From CBDCWA01 sp046048295 (GTDB lineage Bacteria > Pseudomonadota > Alphaproteobacteria > Rhizobiales > Hyphomicrobiaceae), in contig JBJOGJ010000030.1 of assembly GCA_046048295.1 (NCBI GenBank), forward strand, positions 1-24,487: a stretch of 24,487 nucleotides of DNA, read 5' to 3'. The position numbers were made by a program, and so were the translations under genes. Positions 24,059 to 24,487 of the stretch are shown one piece after another; the first letter of the stretch is position 1, and the number at the start of each line of letters is the position of its first letter. The notes under the pieces are model-generated. The model was not told where the DNA came from. It did not search any database and was given only the letters and a program-made list of their open reading frames with translations.

Positions 24059-24487
24059 CGGGATGGTACAAGCTGTGATTGCGGAACCATCCCCGATTTA
24101 ATCCGGAAACAGATAACTCTAGGTTAACAGTAGGATATTTAATGATGAACGGCGTTCGATGTGGTGCTGGGGGCGGTCCTGCCGGTCGCGTGCGGCGGGG
24201 CGTCCGGTCCAGGCCGGATGGACAGCAAAGGGCTGGATGACCGGCCGGTTGGACCGGGCCACGCGAAATCGCTGGCGGGAATACGGGTTTTCACTCATAT
24301 TGCAGCGTCATTGTCGCAGGTTGCGTGGGGTTGGCAGCTGTGCCGGCAGGGCCAACGTGCAGCGAAGCACCGCGACGGAATTCTGCTTTGCAATACGTAA
24401 CGGGACGGTGTGCACGGGGATCGGAGTCTGGAGGCGAAGAGCCTTCGGCAAGTGGCGGGCAGGGAAGTTTCTGAGCAACGGATAATG
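24059..24487. other. Gene-less region upstream of the histidine kinase gene
   Basis: About 430 bases without a supportable gene. The first about 80 bases (24075-24145) are AT-rich for this genome and are the likely place for the kinase-herA promoter, but no clear -35/-10 pair was identified. The rest is GC-rich; short frames on the plus strand (for example ending at 24485) encode arginine-rich, low-complexity sequences without family features. An ATG occupies the last three bases (24485-24487) and could start a rightward gene outside the window; this cannot be judged. No RNA gene or repeat was recognised. Confidence 0.5.

Noticed and set aside
24124..24142. Two TTAA half-sites resembling a CtrA-binding site upstream of the kinase gene
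   Set aside because: The spacing is 11 bases rather than the 7 of the CtrA consensus TTAA-N7-TTAA.
24159..24485. Plus-strand open frame (108 codons) at the right edge
   Set aside because: Arginine- and tryptophan-rich translation, no ribosome binding site, no family features.
1..24487. CRISPR array, transposase, integrase, prophage or toxin-antitoxin genes
   Set aside because: Looked for on both strands; no regularly spaced repeats and no recognisable mobile-element or toxin proteins were found.

Overview
The window looks like a chromosomal core region of a GC-rich alphaproteobacterium, most likely of the Hyphomicrobiales (rhizobial) type. This rests on gene content and gene order, not on a database search. 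The strongest markers are a permuted two-piece tmRNA gene with the tag ANDNYAEGALAA, an alphaproteobacterial-type SspB beside it, and the run thyA-dfrA-hflK-hflC-DUF2065-degP. No insertion sequence, prophage, integrase, tRNA or CRISPR array is visible. Nearly all of the sequence is ordinary single-copy housekeeping DNA.

Left part (1-8407). A UvrD/PcrA helicase gene runs off the left edge on the minus strand; it carries a small palindromic insertion in frame between helicase motifs II and III. Divergent to it is a very long AsmA-family gene. Next, on the minus strand, come a small ribbon-helix-helix protein gene, class II fumarase (fumC) and a flavin-dependent monooxygenase of the luciferase-like family. 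The monooxygenase is upstream of fumC and is separated from it by a likely terminator hairpin.

Middle part (8408-14755). On the plus strand, one reading frame encodes two complete MFS transporters in tandem (867 residues, about 24 membrane segments). A TauE/SafE-type permease follows. On the minus strand a voltage-gated K+ channel with a C-terminal zinc ribbon is followed by ssrA (tmRNA) and then sspB. ssrA makes the degradation tag and SspB delivers tagged proteins to ClpXP, so tag and adaptor are neighbours. A CPBP-family membrane protease is divergent from the channel.

Right part (14800-24058). thyA and dfrA overlap by 4 nt and close with a terminator hairpin. hflK, hflC and a DUF2065 protein overlap at each junction and are followed by a DegP/HtrA periplasmic protease, forming a membrane and periplasmic protein quality-control block. 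psd (phosphatidylserine decarboxylase) converges on a HerA-type hexameric ATPase gene; both stop codons lie inside one perfect hairpin. HerA is preceded in the same operon by a small soluble histidine kinase. The last ~430 bases hold no gene that can be supported.

No clearly new defence or biosynthetic system was found. The items most worth a second look are the double MFS fusion, the palindromic in-frame insertion in uvrD, the ssrA-sspB pair, the kinase-HerA pair and the zinc-ribbon K+ channel.
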